This document shows positions 44,165 to 52,652 of a stretch of DNA of 64,000 bases, in pieces. The stretch is taken from positions 186,001 to 250,000 of the forward strand of contig JACKML010000004.1 in NCBI GenBank assembly GCA_024235415.1, given 5' to 3'. A program made the position numbers and the translations under genes. The notes under the pieces were generated by a model. The model made no database searches and had not been told where the DNA came from. It saw nothing but the letters and a program-made list of their open reading frames with translations. The stretch's first letter is position 1; each line of letters starts with the position of its first letter. This DNA comes from Chromatiaceae bacterium. Its GTDB lineage: Bacteria; Pseudomonadota; Gammaproteobacteria; Chromatiales; Chromatiaceae.

Positions 44165-44578
44165 TCACGGATGCAGGAACCTGTCGATGATCTTCTTGCG
44201 CAATGCCTCCATCGAGGCGCCGCCACTGTAGTCGAGAAAGATCTCTTCCCGGCTGCGTTCCGGCAGCTTGCGGTAGAAGCTGTAGGTCCCGACATGCTGC
44301 TCCTGCAACACATCCTCAAAATGTTTGCGCGACACCAGAGACGCCGTCCCGGCAGAGTTACCAGCAGACACCTGAGCAGTCGCAGCATTGTTTCCTTTAT
44401 CGGTCACACTGGCCTCGACCTTAGAAACCTCCTGATCCAGGAGCTGCAAATACGGGTCGTCCGCGGCAGGCGTCGCCCGCAGTGTCACAAGGAGCAGAAC
44501 CGCAACACCAACCCGGTGCATCGCCGCTGGCCCTGGCCAACGCGCACTGCCGCGATTCAACGAGGTCGGAACTGTCAT
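44165..44578 (-). CDS. Small exported or membrane-anchored protein of unknown function
   Basis: The 137-aa product has a basic N-terminus and a hydrophobic stretch MHRVGVAVLLLVTLRATPAA (about 20-39) suited to a signal peptide or anchor. The mature part holds PYLQLLDQEVSKVEASVTDK, a Ser/Ala/Gly linker, and HFEDVLQEQHVGTYSFYRKL followed by a charged helix. I do not recognise the family. ATG 44578 is chosen because GGAGAAGCG lies just upstream; ATG 44521 would give a shorter signal peptide. It lies 44 nt before the rhodanese gene and probably heads the operon. Confidence 0.7.
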   Translation of the reverse strand: MTVPTSLNRGSARWPGPAAMHRVGVAVLLLVTLRATPAADDPYLQLLDQEVSKVEASVTDKGNNAATAQVSAGNSAGTASLVSRKHFEDVLQEQHVGTYSFYRKLPERSREEIFLDYSGGASMEALRKKIIDRFLHP

Positions 44579-45003
44579 CGCTTCTCCATCTGCCGCGGCC
44601 GGCGTCGCTGACATGGCCGTGGCCGGTACCGCCAGCGGTAAATTCAACCGGATGGCGCTGGATTGTCTTTCGGAGGTCGTCACTCGGCGGCCCACGCCAA
44701 TGCGAAATCCTCTGGCACCGGGACATGCGCCCGCGCCATCCCCTGCTGTATCGGTCGATTTGGCGCCGACCTTAGTTCCTTCTTCACCCACGCCGGTGGT
44801 CTATGACCAAATTGGATACGCCCTGGAATGCAGACAGCGCATGGCGCACCCTGGTGGACAGTCGCCAGACACCCGATCGCAAGCGCGCCCGGTCCGATGG
44901 ATAGCAAGCACTCCGAGGGTCTGCAACAATACCGCCGTCCCTCCCACAGCTGCCTGCCACGCAATGGACAAAGTGTGACCTAACCCGCATTCCCGGAGAG
45001 AAC
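44579..45003. other. Intergenic region between the Chp operon and gshB
   Basis: This divergent spacer of about 425 bp must hold promoters for both the pilG-chpA operon and gshB. I cannot identify convincing -35/-10 pairs on either strand, and the short open frames have no coding character. CCCGGAGAG just before 45004 is the gshB ribosome-binding site. Confidence 0.4.
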
Positions 45004-45960
45004 ATGAGCATGCCCTTCTCGCTCGGCGTCGTGATGGACCCTATCGCGACAATCAAGATTCACAAGGACAGCACTTTCGCCATGCTGCTCGAGGGCCAAA
45101 GGCGCGGCTGCCCGATCTGGTACATGGAGCAAAGCGACCTGGCGCTGCACGACGGGCGCTGCATTGCGAGCATGCGCGAGCTTCAGGTCAGCGATGATCC
45201 CGGCGGCTGGTTCACATTCGGTGAAACACGTATCGCAACGCTCGACAGCCTCGACGTGGTGCTGATGCGCAAGGACCCGCCGTTCGACATGGAGTACGTG
45301 TATACGACTTATCTGCTGGAACAGGCACAGGCGCGGGGGACCCTGGTTGTCAATCGTCCGGGCGCGTTGCGCGATGCCAACGAAAAGCTCTACACCGCCT
45401 GGTTTTCCGAGGTCTGTCCGCCGACATTGGTCAGTCGCCGTCACGCCGAGTTCACCGCCTTTATCGATACGCACCAGGATGTCATCCTCAAGCCGCTCAA
45501 CGGCATGGGAGGCGCTTCGATCTTTCGTGTACGGGCCGGCGATCCGAACAGAAACGTCATTATCGAGACATTGACCGCCCACGGCACGCAATTCAGCATG
45601 GCGCAAAGGTTCATCCCGGAAATCCGCGATGGCGACAAGCGGATCATTGTGATCGACGGCGAGCCTGTGCCCTATGCCCTCGCCCGCATCCCCGGTGCGG
45701 GCGACCATCGCGGCAATCTGGCGGCCGGTGGCAGCGGCATTGGCGTCGCGTTGAGTGACAAAGACCGCCGGATCGTGGAGACTGTGGGGCCGCGTTTGCG
45801 TGAACAGGGCATCCTGTTCGCCGGACTGGACGTGATCGGGGATTTTCTCACCGAGGTGAACGTGACCAGCCCGACATGCATACGCGAACTGGACCAGCTA
45901 TACGGCCTGAACATCAGCGCCACTTTGATGGATTGCATCGAGCAGAAACTCGCAGTATGA
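45004..45960 (+). CDS. gshB: Glutathione synthetase
   Basis: GshB joins gamma-glutamylcysteine and glycine with ATP. The 318-aa ATP-grasp protein begins MSMPFSLGVVMDPIATIKIH. It contains LMRKDPPFDMEYVYTTYLLE, ILKPLNGMGGASIFRV, GDKRIIVIDGEPVPYALARI and LTEVNVTSPTCIRELDQLYG, all characteristic. CGGAGAG precedes ATG 45004. It is followed by apbE with a 4-bp ATGA overlap. In P. aeruginosa gshB also lies beside pilG. Confidence 0.96.
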   Translation: MSMPFSLGVVMDPIATIKIHKDSTFAMLLEGQRRGCPIWYMEQSDLALHDGRCIASMRELQVSDDPGGWFTFGETRIATLDSLDVVLMRKDPPFDMEYVYTTYLLEQAQARGTLVVNRPGALRDANEKLYTAWFSEVCPPTLVSRRHAEFTAFIDTHQDVILKPLNGMGGASIFRVRAGDPNRNVIIETLTAHGTQFSMAQRFIPEIRDGDKRIIVIDGEPVPYALARIPGAGDHRGNLAAGGSGIGVALSDKDRRIVETVGPRLREQGILFAGLDVIGDFLTEVNVTSPTCIRELDQLYGLNISATLMDCIEQKLAV

Positions 45961-47021
45961 GAATGCTTGCCTTGCCGCGACTGAGCGGAGCCTTCCTCGG
46001 GCTGATACTCGCCGTCTCCGGCGGTATCAGCTGTGACCGACAGGATCCGGTATCGCGTGGGCGCATCGCGGCTTTCGACACCACGCTGGACGTCACGCTG
46101 ATCGGCGTGGACCGGCAGCGGGCCGCGGAGATCACCCACGTCCTCGAGGCGGACATGCAGCTGATGGAGAAGTCCTGGCACGCCTGGCAGCCCGGACCGG
46201 TCTCGCGTATGAATCAGCTGTTCAACGAAGGCAGCCCGCCCTTCGCGGCGCCGCCCTCCGTGCTGCCGCTGCTGCGACTCTCCAAGGCGCTCTCCGAACA
46301 GAGCGAAGACCTGTTCAACCCGGCGCTCGGCCACCTGACCCGGGCCTGGGGCTTTCAGGGGCGCGCCGCCGACTGCCTGCGCCCACCGCCACAGGACCTC
46401 ATCGAGCAGGTCGTCAAGGATCGTCCATCGATGCGTGACATCACGATCGACGGCTTTCGTGTGTCGGCATCGAAGCCGACGGTAAAGCTTGATTTTCGCG
46501 CCATCCAGAAGGGCTTTGCGGTCGACCAGGCAATCGCCCGCCTGCAGGAGCTGGGGGTCAACAATGCGAGTATCAGCGTCGACGGCAACGTGCGTGCGAT
46601 CGGATCGCGTGACGGACATCCATGGAGCGTGCCGCTGCGCGGGCCGGCCGGCGGCGGCATCCTCGCCACCGTGCAGATCCAGGGCAACGAAGCCGCCTTC
46701 ACGGCAGGTGACTACCCCAGGCACTTCAATTGGGACGGCAAGACCTATCACGATATCATCGACCCACGCACAGGCTATCCGGCTACTGAAACGGCTTCGG
46801 TCACGGTCCTGCACCCCAACGCCTCCACCGCCGATGCCGCGGCCAATGCGCTGTTCGTTGCGGGGCCGAAGGACTGGCACCGGATTGCGCGGAAGATGGG
46901 AATCCACTATGTCATGCTGACCGACCGCCAGGGGCGCCTGCACATGAATCCGGAGATGCAGGCGCGTGTTAGACTCCAGGGCACCCAACGCGAAGTGATC
47001 ATCAGCGAACCGCTGACCTGA
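45957..47021 (+). CDS. apbE: FAD:protein FMN transferase ApbE
   Basis: ApbE attaches FMN covalently to Thr in target proteins such as Nqr or Rnf subunits. The 354-aa product has a hydrophobic N-terminal segment ending at a Cys near residue 26 (SGGISCDRQD), possibly a lipoprotein or Sec signal. It continues with SVDGNVRAIGSRDGHPW and HDIIDPRTGYPATETASVTV, which contain flavin- and metal-binding residues. It starts at ATG 45957 overlapping the gshB stop, so it is coupled. It sits between gshB and tonB, where P. aeruginosa has no such gene. Confidence 0.92.
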   Translation: MRMLALPRLSGAFLGLILAVSGGISCDRQDPVSRGRIAAFDTTLDVTLIGVDRQRAAEITHVLEADMQLMEKSWHAWQPGPVSRMNQLFNEGSPPFAAPPSVLPLLRLSKALSEQSEDLFNPALGHLTRAWGFQGRAADCLRPPPQDLIEQVVKDRPSMRDITIDGFRVSASKPTVKLDFRAIQKGFAVDQAIARLQELGVNNASISVDGNVRAIGSRDGHPWSVPLRGPAGGGILATVQIQGNEAAFTAGDYPRHFNWDGKTYHDIIDPRTGYPATETASVTVLHPNASTADAAANALFVAGPKDWHRIARKMGIHYVMLTDRQGRLHMNPEMQARVRLQGTQREVIISEPLT

Positions 47022-47040
47022 GAACGACACCCCATCGACT

Positions 47041-47931
47041 GTGGATATCACCGGCAATCTGGCGATAAAGCGATCCAACGACCCCCTGGGCCTGGCCCTG
47101 GTGATCGCAGCGGCGATCCACGCCTTCGTCATCCTGAGTGTCAGTTTCGATATCTCGCGCGAAACGCCGCCGGCCCCCGAGCGCACCCTGGATATCACGC
47201 TGGTGCAACCGAAAGCCAAGACCAAGCCGGCCGAGAACCCCGACTTTCTCGCTCAGCAGAGTCAGGAGGGCGGCGGCGAAAAGGAAGTCAAGGAGCGCAA
47301 GACCAGCCCGCTGGGCAATCCGGAGGCAATCCCGGCACCCAAACCGGCACTGGAACTGGAGCGGGCGGGCGCCGCGGAAACACAGCCGCTCCCCAAGCCC
47401 GAGATCATCACCGCCACCAAGGCGCCGCGTCGCGAGGCCGCACCGCCGCCGAAACCGACCGTGCAGGCGAAACCACGCCCCAAGCTCAGTCAGCTGCTCG
47501 CCAGCACGCAGCAGGAAATCGACCGGCTCACCGCTGAACTCGACCGACGCACCCTTTCTGCTTCGCGCCAGGACCGGCGCAAGGCCGTCAACGCCAGCAC
47601 CCAGGAGTACAAATACGCGTCCTATCTCGAGGCATGGCGGAGCAAGGTCGAAAAAATCGGCAACCTGAACTACCCGGACGAGGCCAAGCGACGCCGGCTG
47701 TATGGCAACCTGCTGATGCATGTGGCCGTACGGGCAGACGGCAGCATCGAGCGCATCCGTATCGTACGTTCTTCCGGCCACAAGCTGCTCGACGACGCGG
47801 CGGCCCGCATCGTGCGCATGTCGGCGCCGTTCGCGGCCTTCCCGCCCGAGATCAGGGAGGAGGTCGACGTCCTTGACATCACCCGCACCTGGCAGTTCCT
47901 CGACGGCAACACCCTGTTCTCGTCGAATTGA
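47041..47931 (+). CDS. tonB: TonB-family energy transducer
   Basis: The 296-aa product has an N-terminal membrane anchor (LGLALVIAAAIHAFVILSVS, about 16-35) and a long Pro/Lys-rich periplasmic spacer with PKPALELERA and PPPKPTVQAKPRPK. The C-terminal TonB domain includes YLEAWRSKVEKIGNLNYPDE, GNLLMHVAVRADGSIERIRI, and SSGHKLLDDAAARIVRM. The start is GTG 47041. No exbB or exbD is adjacent. Position matches tonB3 of P. aeruginosa, which is linked to twitching, so a similar role is possible. Confidence 0.9.
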   Translation: MDITGNLAIKRSNDPLGLALVIAAAIHAFVILSVSFDISRETPPAPERTLDITLVQPKAKTKPAENPDFLAQQSQEGGGEKEVKERKTSPLGNPEAIPAPKPALELERAGAAETQPLPKPEIITATKAPRREAAPPPKPTVQAKPRPKLSQLLASTQQEIDRLTAELDRRTLSASRQDRRKAVNASTQEYKYASYLEAWRSKVEKIGNLNYPDEAKRRRLYGNLLMHVAVRADGSIERIRIVRSSGHKLLDDAAARIVRMSAPFAAFPPEIREEVDVLDITRTWQFLDGNTLFSSN

Positions 47932-47972
47932 CGCCCCTTGCCGGTCGGCGGGGTGCGCACGATACTGTGGGT

Positions 47973-48536
47973 ATGAGTGAGACAGCGTCATTGAAAAACC
48001 AGCTCCTGATCGCGATGCCGAACCTGCAGGATCCGAACTTTTCGCGCACGGTCACTTACATCTGTGAGCACGGCGAACACGGTGCGATGGGGATAGTGCT
48101 GAACCGGCCGACCGACCTGTGCCTCGCCGATGTGTTGCGCCACATGGAGATTGAGGGCGGGCTGGGCACCGCGGGCGAGCAGATTGTCTATCTCGGCGGC
48201 CCCGTCGAGGAGGAACGTGGCTTCGTGCTTCACAGCCACACTGCGCCGTGGAACTCGACCCTGGCGATCAACGACGACATCAGCATTACCACCTCACGCG
48301 ACATTCTCGAGGCCATGGCACACGGAGGCGGTCCGGACCGTACGCTGGTCGCGCTCGGCTACGCCGGCTGGGCGGCCGGCCAGCTCGAACGTGAACTGCA
48401 GGAAAATGCCTGGCTGAGTGGCCCGGCCGACCAGTCCATCCTGTTCGAACTGCCCGCGGAACAGCGCTGGGAGGCCGCCGCCAGGCTGCTGGGCGTCGAC
48501 GTCAACCTGTTGAGCAGCGAGGCCGGACACGCCTGA
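47973..48536 (+). CDS. yqgE: AlgH/YqgE (UPF0301) family protein
   Basis: The 187-aa product begins MSETASLKNQLLIAMPNLQD. It has TYICEHGEHGAMGIVLNRPT, YLGGPVEEERGFVLHS and LGYAGWAAGQLERELQENAW, a clear YqgE/AlgH signature. Biochemical function is unresolved; in Pseudomonas it was linked to alginate regulation. The start at ATG 47973 is favoured over an upstream in-frame ACG/ATG-poor extension. Its stop overlaps the ruvX ATG by one base. Confidence 0.94.
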   Translation: MSETASLKNQLLIAMPNLQDPNFSRTVTYICEHGEHGAMGIVLNRPTDLCLADVLRHMEIEGGLGTAGEQIVYLGGPVEEERGFVLHSHTAPWNSTLAINDDISITTSRDILEAMAHGGGPDRTLVALGYAGWAAGQLERELQENAWLSGPADQSILFELPAEQRWEAAARLLGVDVNLLSSEAGHA

Positions 48537-48934
48537 TGGCCGTGATGCTCGGTTTCGACTATGGCACGCACAAGATCGGCGTGGCCGTCGGACAGGCCCT
48601 GACCGGTACCGCCACCCCGCTCACGACGCTTGGCATGGTCAACCGCAAGCCGGACTGGCAACGCATCTCGGACCTCCTTGCCGAGTGGCACCCGACCGCG
48701 CTGGTGGTGGGCCACCCGTTTGAAATGACCGATCGCGAGGCAAACAACGCCGAGGGCGCCAAGCGTTTCGCGCGTCAGCTGCACGGGCGTTTCGGTCTGC
48801 CGGTGCACCTGGCAGACGAACGCCTGACCAGCCGCGAGGCCTGGTCCAGCCTCGGCCGGCAAGCCAGCAGGGACCCGACCAAGGTAGACTCCTACGCCGC
48901 AAAACTGATTCTGGAAACCTGGTTCAATGAGTGA
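48536..48934 (+). CDS. ruvX: Holliday junction resolvase RuvX (YqgF)
   Basis: RuvX is an RNase H-fold nuclease implicated in Holliday junction resolution and pre-16S rRNA 5'-end processing. The 132-aa product has MLGFDYGTHKIGVAVGQALT with the first catalytic Asp, LVVGHPFEMTDREANNAEGA, DERLTSREAW, and the C-terminal KVDSYAAKLILETWF with the last Asp. It starts at ATG 48536 within TGATGG and overlaps pyrR by 8 bp. Confidence 0.95.
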   Translation: MAVMLGFDYGTHKIGVAVGQALTGTATPLTTLGMVNRKPDWQRISDLLAEWHPTALVVGHPFEMTDREANNAEGAKRFARQLHGRFGLPVHLADERLTSREAWSSLGRQASRDPTKVDSYAAKLILETWFNE

Positions 48935-49463
48935 AAGCACCCTGTTCATGAAGCACGACGCCATCCTCGATCTGGTGGGAGGTATGGCCCAGGTGCTGCG
49001 CAAGCAGCTCGGCGACCGCAACCTGGATAACCCGGCGGTGATCGGCATCCATACCGGTGGCGCCTGGCTGGCACAGCACATCAGCCGCCTTCTGCAGCTG
49101 GACGAGCCAACCGGGCTGCTGGACATCAGTTTCTACCGTGACGATTTCACCCAGATTGGCGTCAACCCGCAGGTCCGGCCATCACGGATCGACTTCGACG
49201 TGGACGGTCGCAACATCGTCCTGGTGGACGACGTGTTGCACACCGGCCGCACCATCCGCGCGGCCATGAATGAGATATTCGACTATGGACGGCCGGCGTC
49301 GATCACCCTGGTGACGCTGATCGAACGCAGCGGCCGCGAGCTGCCGATCCAGCCTGACGTGATCGGGTTGAGCCCGCCACTGGGGCTGGACGACCATATC
49401 AAGCTGAACGGACCGGAGCCGCTTAGCCTGGAGATTCTGCACGGCGCGCGGACGACACGGTAA
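48927..49463 (+). CDS. pyrR: PyrR bifunctional regulator/uracil phosphoribosyltransferase
   Basis: This is a phosphoribosyltransferase-fold protein, 178 aa. The PRPP loop is IVLVDDVLHTGRTIRAAMNE, and AVIGIHTGGAWLAQHISRLL lies near the N-terminus. In Bacillus PyrR binds pyr leader RNA; in gammaproteobacteria its regulatory activity is less clear. Position between ruvX and pyrB matches P. aeruginosa. No obvious PyrR-binding hairpin was seen between pyrR and pyrB. Confidence 0.94.
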   Translation: MSESTLFMKHDAILDLVGGMAQVLRKQLGDRNLDNPAVIGIHTGGAWLAQHISRLLQLDEPTGLLDISFYRDDFTQIGVNPQVRPSRIDFDVDGRNIVLVDDVLHTGRTIRAAMNEIFDYGRPASITLVTLIERSGRELPIQPDVIGLSPPLGLDDHIKLNGPEPLSLEILHGARTTR

Positions 49464-49472
49464 CCAACGCTA

Positions 49473-49478
49473 TACAAT
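49473..49478 (+). promoter_or_regulatory. pyrB: Possible pyrB -10 box
   Basis: TACAAT in CTATACAATAG ends 8 nt before the pyrB ATG. If used, transcription would begin almost at the start codon, giving a leaderless message. The sequence CAACGCTATAC also precedes purC. No -35 is clear. Confidence 0.25.
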
Positions 49479-49486
49479 AGCGAGCA

Positions 49487-50473
49487 ATGCCAAGCCACCG
49501 ATCGCACAATCTGCAGCTCAACGAACACGGCCGCCTGCGCCATTTCCTCACCATCGAGGGGCTGAGCCGGGACCTGCTGCTGCAAATCCTTGATACCGCC
49601 GAGTCGTTTGCCGCCCTGCCCGGCCGACCGGTGAAGAAAGTACCGCTGCTGCGCGGACGCATCATCACCAACCTGTTTTTCGAGAACAGCACGCGCACCC
49701 GTACCACCTTCGAGCTCGCGGCCAAGATGCTGTCTGCCGATGTGATCAACTTCAATATCAGTACGTCGGCGACGACCAAGGGTGAAACCCTGCTCGACAC
49801 CCTGCGCAACATCGAAGCGATGCACTCCGACATGTTCGTCGTGCGCCACGCGCAATCCGGCGCGGCACACTTCATCGCCAGGAACGCCTCGCCGCGGGTC
49901 AGCGTGATCAATGCCGGCGACGGCAGGCATGCCCACCCGACGCAGGCAATGCTGGATATGTTCACGATTCGCAAGCACAAGGGGGATTTCACCCCGTTGC
50001 GCGTGGCAATCGTCGGCGACGTACTGCACTCACGGGTGGCCCGCTCGCAGATCCTGGCACTGAACACCCTGGGTGTCAGCGAGGTCCGTATCGTCGGGCC
50101 GCGCACCCTGCTGCCGACCGAGGCCCGCACCCTCGGCGTGCACGTATTCCACGACCTTGTCGAGGGCATCCGGGACGTCGACGTGGTGATCATGCTGCGC
50201 CTGCAGAACGAACGTATGGACGGCGCATTGCTGCCCAACGAACACGAATACTTCCGCCTCTACGGACTGACCGACGAACGACTGGAGAGCGCCAAGCCGG
50301 ATGCCATCGTAATGCATCCGGGACCGATGAACCGCGGCATCGAAATGGACTCCGAGGTCGCAGACGGCCCGCGATCGGTGATCCTGCAGCAGGTCAGTTA
50401 CGGTATCGCCGTGCGCATGGCCGTGATGTCGATGGCAATGCAGTCGCAGGCGGATCTCGGGGGTGAGGCATGA
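49487..50473 (+). CDS. pyrB: Aspartate carbamoyltransferase catalytic subunit
   Basis: PyrB condenses carbamoyl phosphate with aspartate, the committed step of pyrimidine synthesis. The 328-aa product has FFENSTRTRTTFELAAKML (carbamoyl-phosphate site), FVVRHAQSGAAHF, HPTQAMLDMFTIRKHKG and MHPGPMNRGIEM (aspartate site). An N-terminal extension of about 15 residues before the first helix is typical of the class A enzymes that need PyrX. The stop overlaps the pyrX start by 4 bp. Confidence 0.96.
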   Translation: MPSHRSHNLQLNEHGRLRHFLTIEGLSRDLLLQILDTAESFAALPGRPVKKVPLLRGRIITNLFFENSTRTRTTFELAAKMLSADVINFNISTSATTKGETLLDTLRNIEAMHSDMFVVRHAQSGAAHFIARNASPRVSVINAGDGRHAHPTQAMLDMFTIRKHKGDFTPLRVAIVGDVLHSRVARSQILALNTLGVSEVRIVGPRTLLPTEARTLGVHVFHDLVEGIRDVDVVIMLRLQNERMDGALLPNEHEYFRLYGLTDERLESAKPDAIVMHPGPMNRGIEMDSEVADGPRSVILQQVSYGIAVRMAVMSMAMQSQADLGGEA

Positions 50474-51756
50474 GCATCAGCATCATCAACGGTCGGCTGA
50501 TCGACCCGGCGCATGGCATCGACGATCAGCTCGATCTGCACATCGACGGTGAATTCGTGGTTGCCGTCGGTGATGCGCCCGCCGAGTTCGCCGCCGCCGA
50601 GGTGATCGATGCACGCGGCTGCGTAGTCTGCCCCGGTCTGGTCGACCTTGCCGCCAGCCTGCGCGAGCCTGGCTATGAACACAAGGCAACGCTCGCCAGC
50701 GAGGCCGCGGCGGCGGCGCGCGGCGGCATCACGACGGTGCTGTGCACTCCGGATACCAACCCGGTAATCGACAACTCGGCAGTCGTCGAACTGATCCACC
50801 GCAAGGCCCGCAAGCTGGGGCAGACGAGGATCCTCACCACGGGGGCACTGACCCGTGGGCTGGCAGGCGAGCAACTGTCGGAGATGGCGGCCCTGAAGCA
50901 GGCCGGTTGTGTCGCCGTCAGCAACGCGCGCGCGCCACTGGCGTCAACGTTGGTCGAGCGGCGTGCACTGGAATATGCGGCGACCTTCGACCTGACCGTA
51001 TTCCTGCGGCCGGAAGATCGCCACCTGCGCGCCGGTGGCTGTGCCCATGAAGGCGCGATATCCACCCGCCTCGGCCTGCCCGCGATCCCGTCGGCTGCCG
51101 AGAGCGTGGCCGTGGCGCGCGACCTTGCCCTGGCCGAACACACGCAGGCGAAGGTGCATTTTCGCGCCCTGTCCACCCTCACGGCGGCGCGCATGATCCA
51201 CGAGGCACAGGCCGCGGGGCTGGCGGTAACCGCCGATGTTGCCGCGCACCAGCTGCACCTGACCGAAATGGACGTGGACGATTTCAACGCCGAATGCCAC
51301 GTGTCACCGCCGCTGCGCACGCTGACCGATCGCGATGCGCTGCGGCGCGCGGTGGCCGATGGCACCATTGCGGCGATCTGCTCCGATCATCAGCCGCATG
51401 AGCCGGACGCCAAGCAGCGCCCGTTCCCCGAGACCGAGCCCGGTATCTCGTGCCTGGAGACACTGCTCGGCCTGACCCTGCGGCTGGTCGAGGAGCAGGT
51501 TCTCGACCTGCCGACGGCACTGGCCCGCGTGACCAGCGGCCCGGCGGATATTCTCGGCCTGCCATATGGAAGACTGAACGCGGGGTCACCGGCCGACGTA
51601 TGTGTTTTCGATCCGCAGCGACATTGGACGCTGGATGTGTCGAGGATGCGCAGCGAAGGCCGCAACACGCCCTTCGGCGGCTGGGAATTTCCCGGCCGCA
51701 TCACCCACACACTGTTTAACGGACGCGTGGTCTATCGCGCGGCGGATGACGACTGA
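50470..51756 (+). CDS. pyrX: Non-catalytic dihydroorotase-like subunit PyrX (PyrC')
   Basis: This 428-aa amidohydrolase-fold protein aligns with type I dihydroorotases, but the metal-binding HxH is gone. The usual DxHxHLREPG segment reads VDLAASLREPGYEHKATLAS, and the region equivalent to SDDG reads VSNARAPLAST. Later motifs such as CSDHQPHE and LNAGSPADVCVFDP persist. In Pseudomonas an inactive PyrC' is required for assembly of active aspartate carbamoyltransferase, and the 4-bp overlap with pyrB supports the same role. A catalytic dihydroorotase must lie elsewhere in the genome. Confidence 0.93.
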   Translation: MSISIINGRLIDPAHGIDDQLDLHIDGEFVVAVGDAPAEFAAAEVIDARGCVVCPGLVDLAASLREPGYEHKATLASEAAAAARGGITTVLCTPDTNPVIDNSAVVELIHRKARKLGQTRILTTGALTRGLAGEQLSEMAALKQAGCVAVSNARAPLASTLVERRALEYAATFDLTVFLRPEDRHLRAGGCAHEGAISTRLGLPAIPSAAESVAVARDLALAEHTQAKVHFRALSTLTAARMIHEAQAAGLAVTADVAAHQLHLTEMDVDDFNAECHVSPPLRTLTDRDALRRAVADGTIAAICSDHQPHEPDAKQRPFPETEPGISCLETLLGLTLRLVEEQVLDLPTALARVTSGPADILGLPYGRLNAGSPADVCVFDPQRHWTLDVSRMRSEGRNTPFGGWEFPGRITHTLFNGRVVYRAADDD

Positions 51757-52616
51757 TGGAAAGACCACACCGCGATACTATCCTGCTCGAGCAGGCGGAA
51801 ATCCTCAGCCACGAACCCTTCGCCGGCGAGCAGTTCGTGCTGCGCGTGGCCGCCCCCGGCTGTGCAGCACGTGCCCGTCCAGGCCAGTTCGCGCACCTCA
51901 CCGTCGATCCGCAGCGCCCGATGCGCCGTCCGATCTCGATCATGCGGGCGTCTGCGCAGGGTGGCTGGATCGACCTTCTCTACAAGGCGGTCGGCGACGG
52001 CACGCGCCTGCTGGCAACGCGCAAGCCCGGCGAGAGCATCAGTGTCCTCGGCCCGATTGGCAGGCCTTTCGAGGTCACTGAGAAGCGCCCGCTGCTGATC
52101 GGCGGCGGCGTGGGCATGCCACCGATGATCTTCATCGCCGAATCGCTGCGCGGTGGCACGCAACAGCCGTTTGTGGTGCTCGGCTCCGAGGTGCCATTCC
52201 CATTCCAGCCGAAGCCTTCGCAGTTTCTGCTCGACGGCATCCCCCAAGGGGTGATCGCCGCCATGCCATTGCTCGAAGACTGGGGCATTGCCAGTCGGCT
52301 GGCCAGCCAGAAGGGATATCCAGGGTGCCACCAGGGGTTTGTCACCGACCTTTCTCGCCACTGGCTGGACAGACTGAGCGATCACGATCGTGCGGAGGTC
52401 GGCGTCTATGCCTGCGGACCGCATGCGATGCTCGAAGCGGTGGTGCAGATGGCGCGTGACTATGGACTGCCGGTGCAGGTGTCACTGGAGGAATTCATGG
52501 CCTGCGCCGTCGGCGGCTGTGCCGGGTGCGTGGTCGAGGTCAGGACCGCAGAAGGCCCGGCCATGAAGCGCGTGTGCGTCGACGGGCCGGTGTTCGACGG
52601 CTACAGCGTATTCTGA
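51756..52616 (+). CDS. pyrK: PyrK-like dihydroorotate dehydrogenase electron transfer subunit
   Basis: The 286-aa protein belongs to the ferredoxin-reductase-like PyrK family. An FAD-binding barrel has QFAHLTVDPQRPMRRPISIM, and the NAD-binding part holds LLIGGGVGMPPMIFIAESLR and VGVYACGPHAMLEAV. The C-terminal 2Fe-2S loop reads EEFMACAVGGCAGCVVEVRT with a later KRVCVDGP, giving four cysteines. In Gram-positives PyrK feeds electrons from PyrD1B to NAD. Here it overlaps pyrX by 1 bp but no pyrD lies in the window, so its partner is unknown. Confidence 0.88.
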   Translation: MERPHRDTILLEQAEILSHEPFAGEQFVLRVAAPGCAARARPGQFAHLTVDPQRPMRRPISIMRASAQGGWIDLLYKAVGDGTRLLATRKPGESISVLGPIGRPFEVTEKRPLLIGGGVGMPPMIFIAESLRGGTQQPFVVLGSEVPFPFQPKPSQFLLDGIPQGVIAAMPLLEDWGIASRLASQKGYPGCHQGFVTDLSRHWLDRLSDHDRAEVGVYACGPHAMLEAVVQMARDYGLPVQVSLEEFMACAVGGCAGCVVEVRTAEGPAMKRVCVDGPVFDGYSVF

Positions 52617-52652
52617 ATCGGGCGGCGGAATGCCGGACCTGCCGGTGCCGGA

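Noticed and set aside
44579..45003. Small protein genes in the gap before gshB
   Set aside because: Short frames on both strands lack ribosome-binding sites and plausible protein composition.
45672..47225. 517-codon minus-strand frame antisense to gshB/apbE/tonB
   Set aside because: It spans three clear genes on the plus strand and shows no domain.
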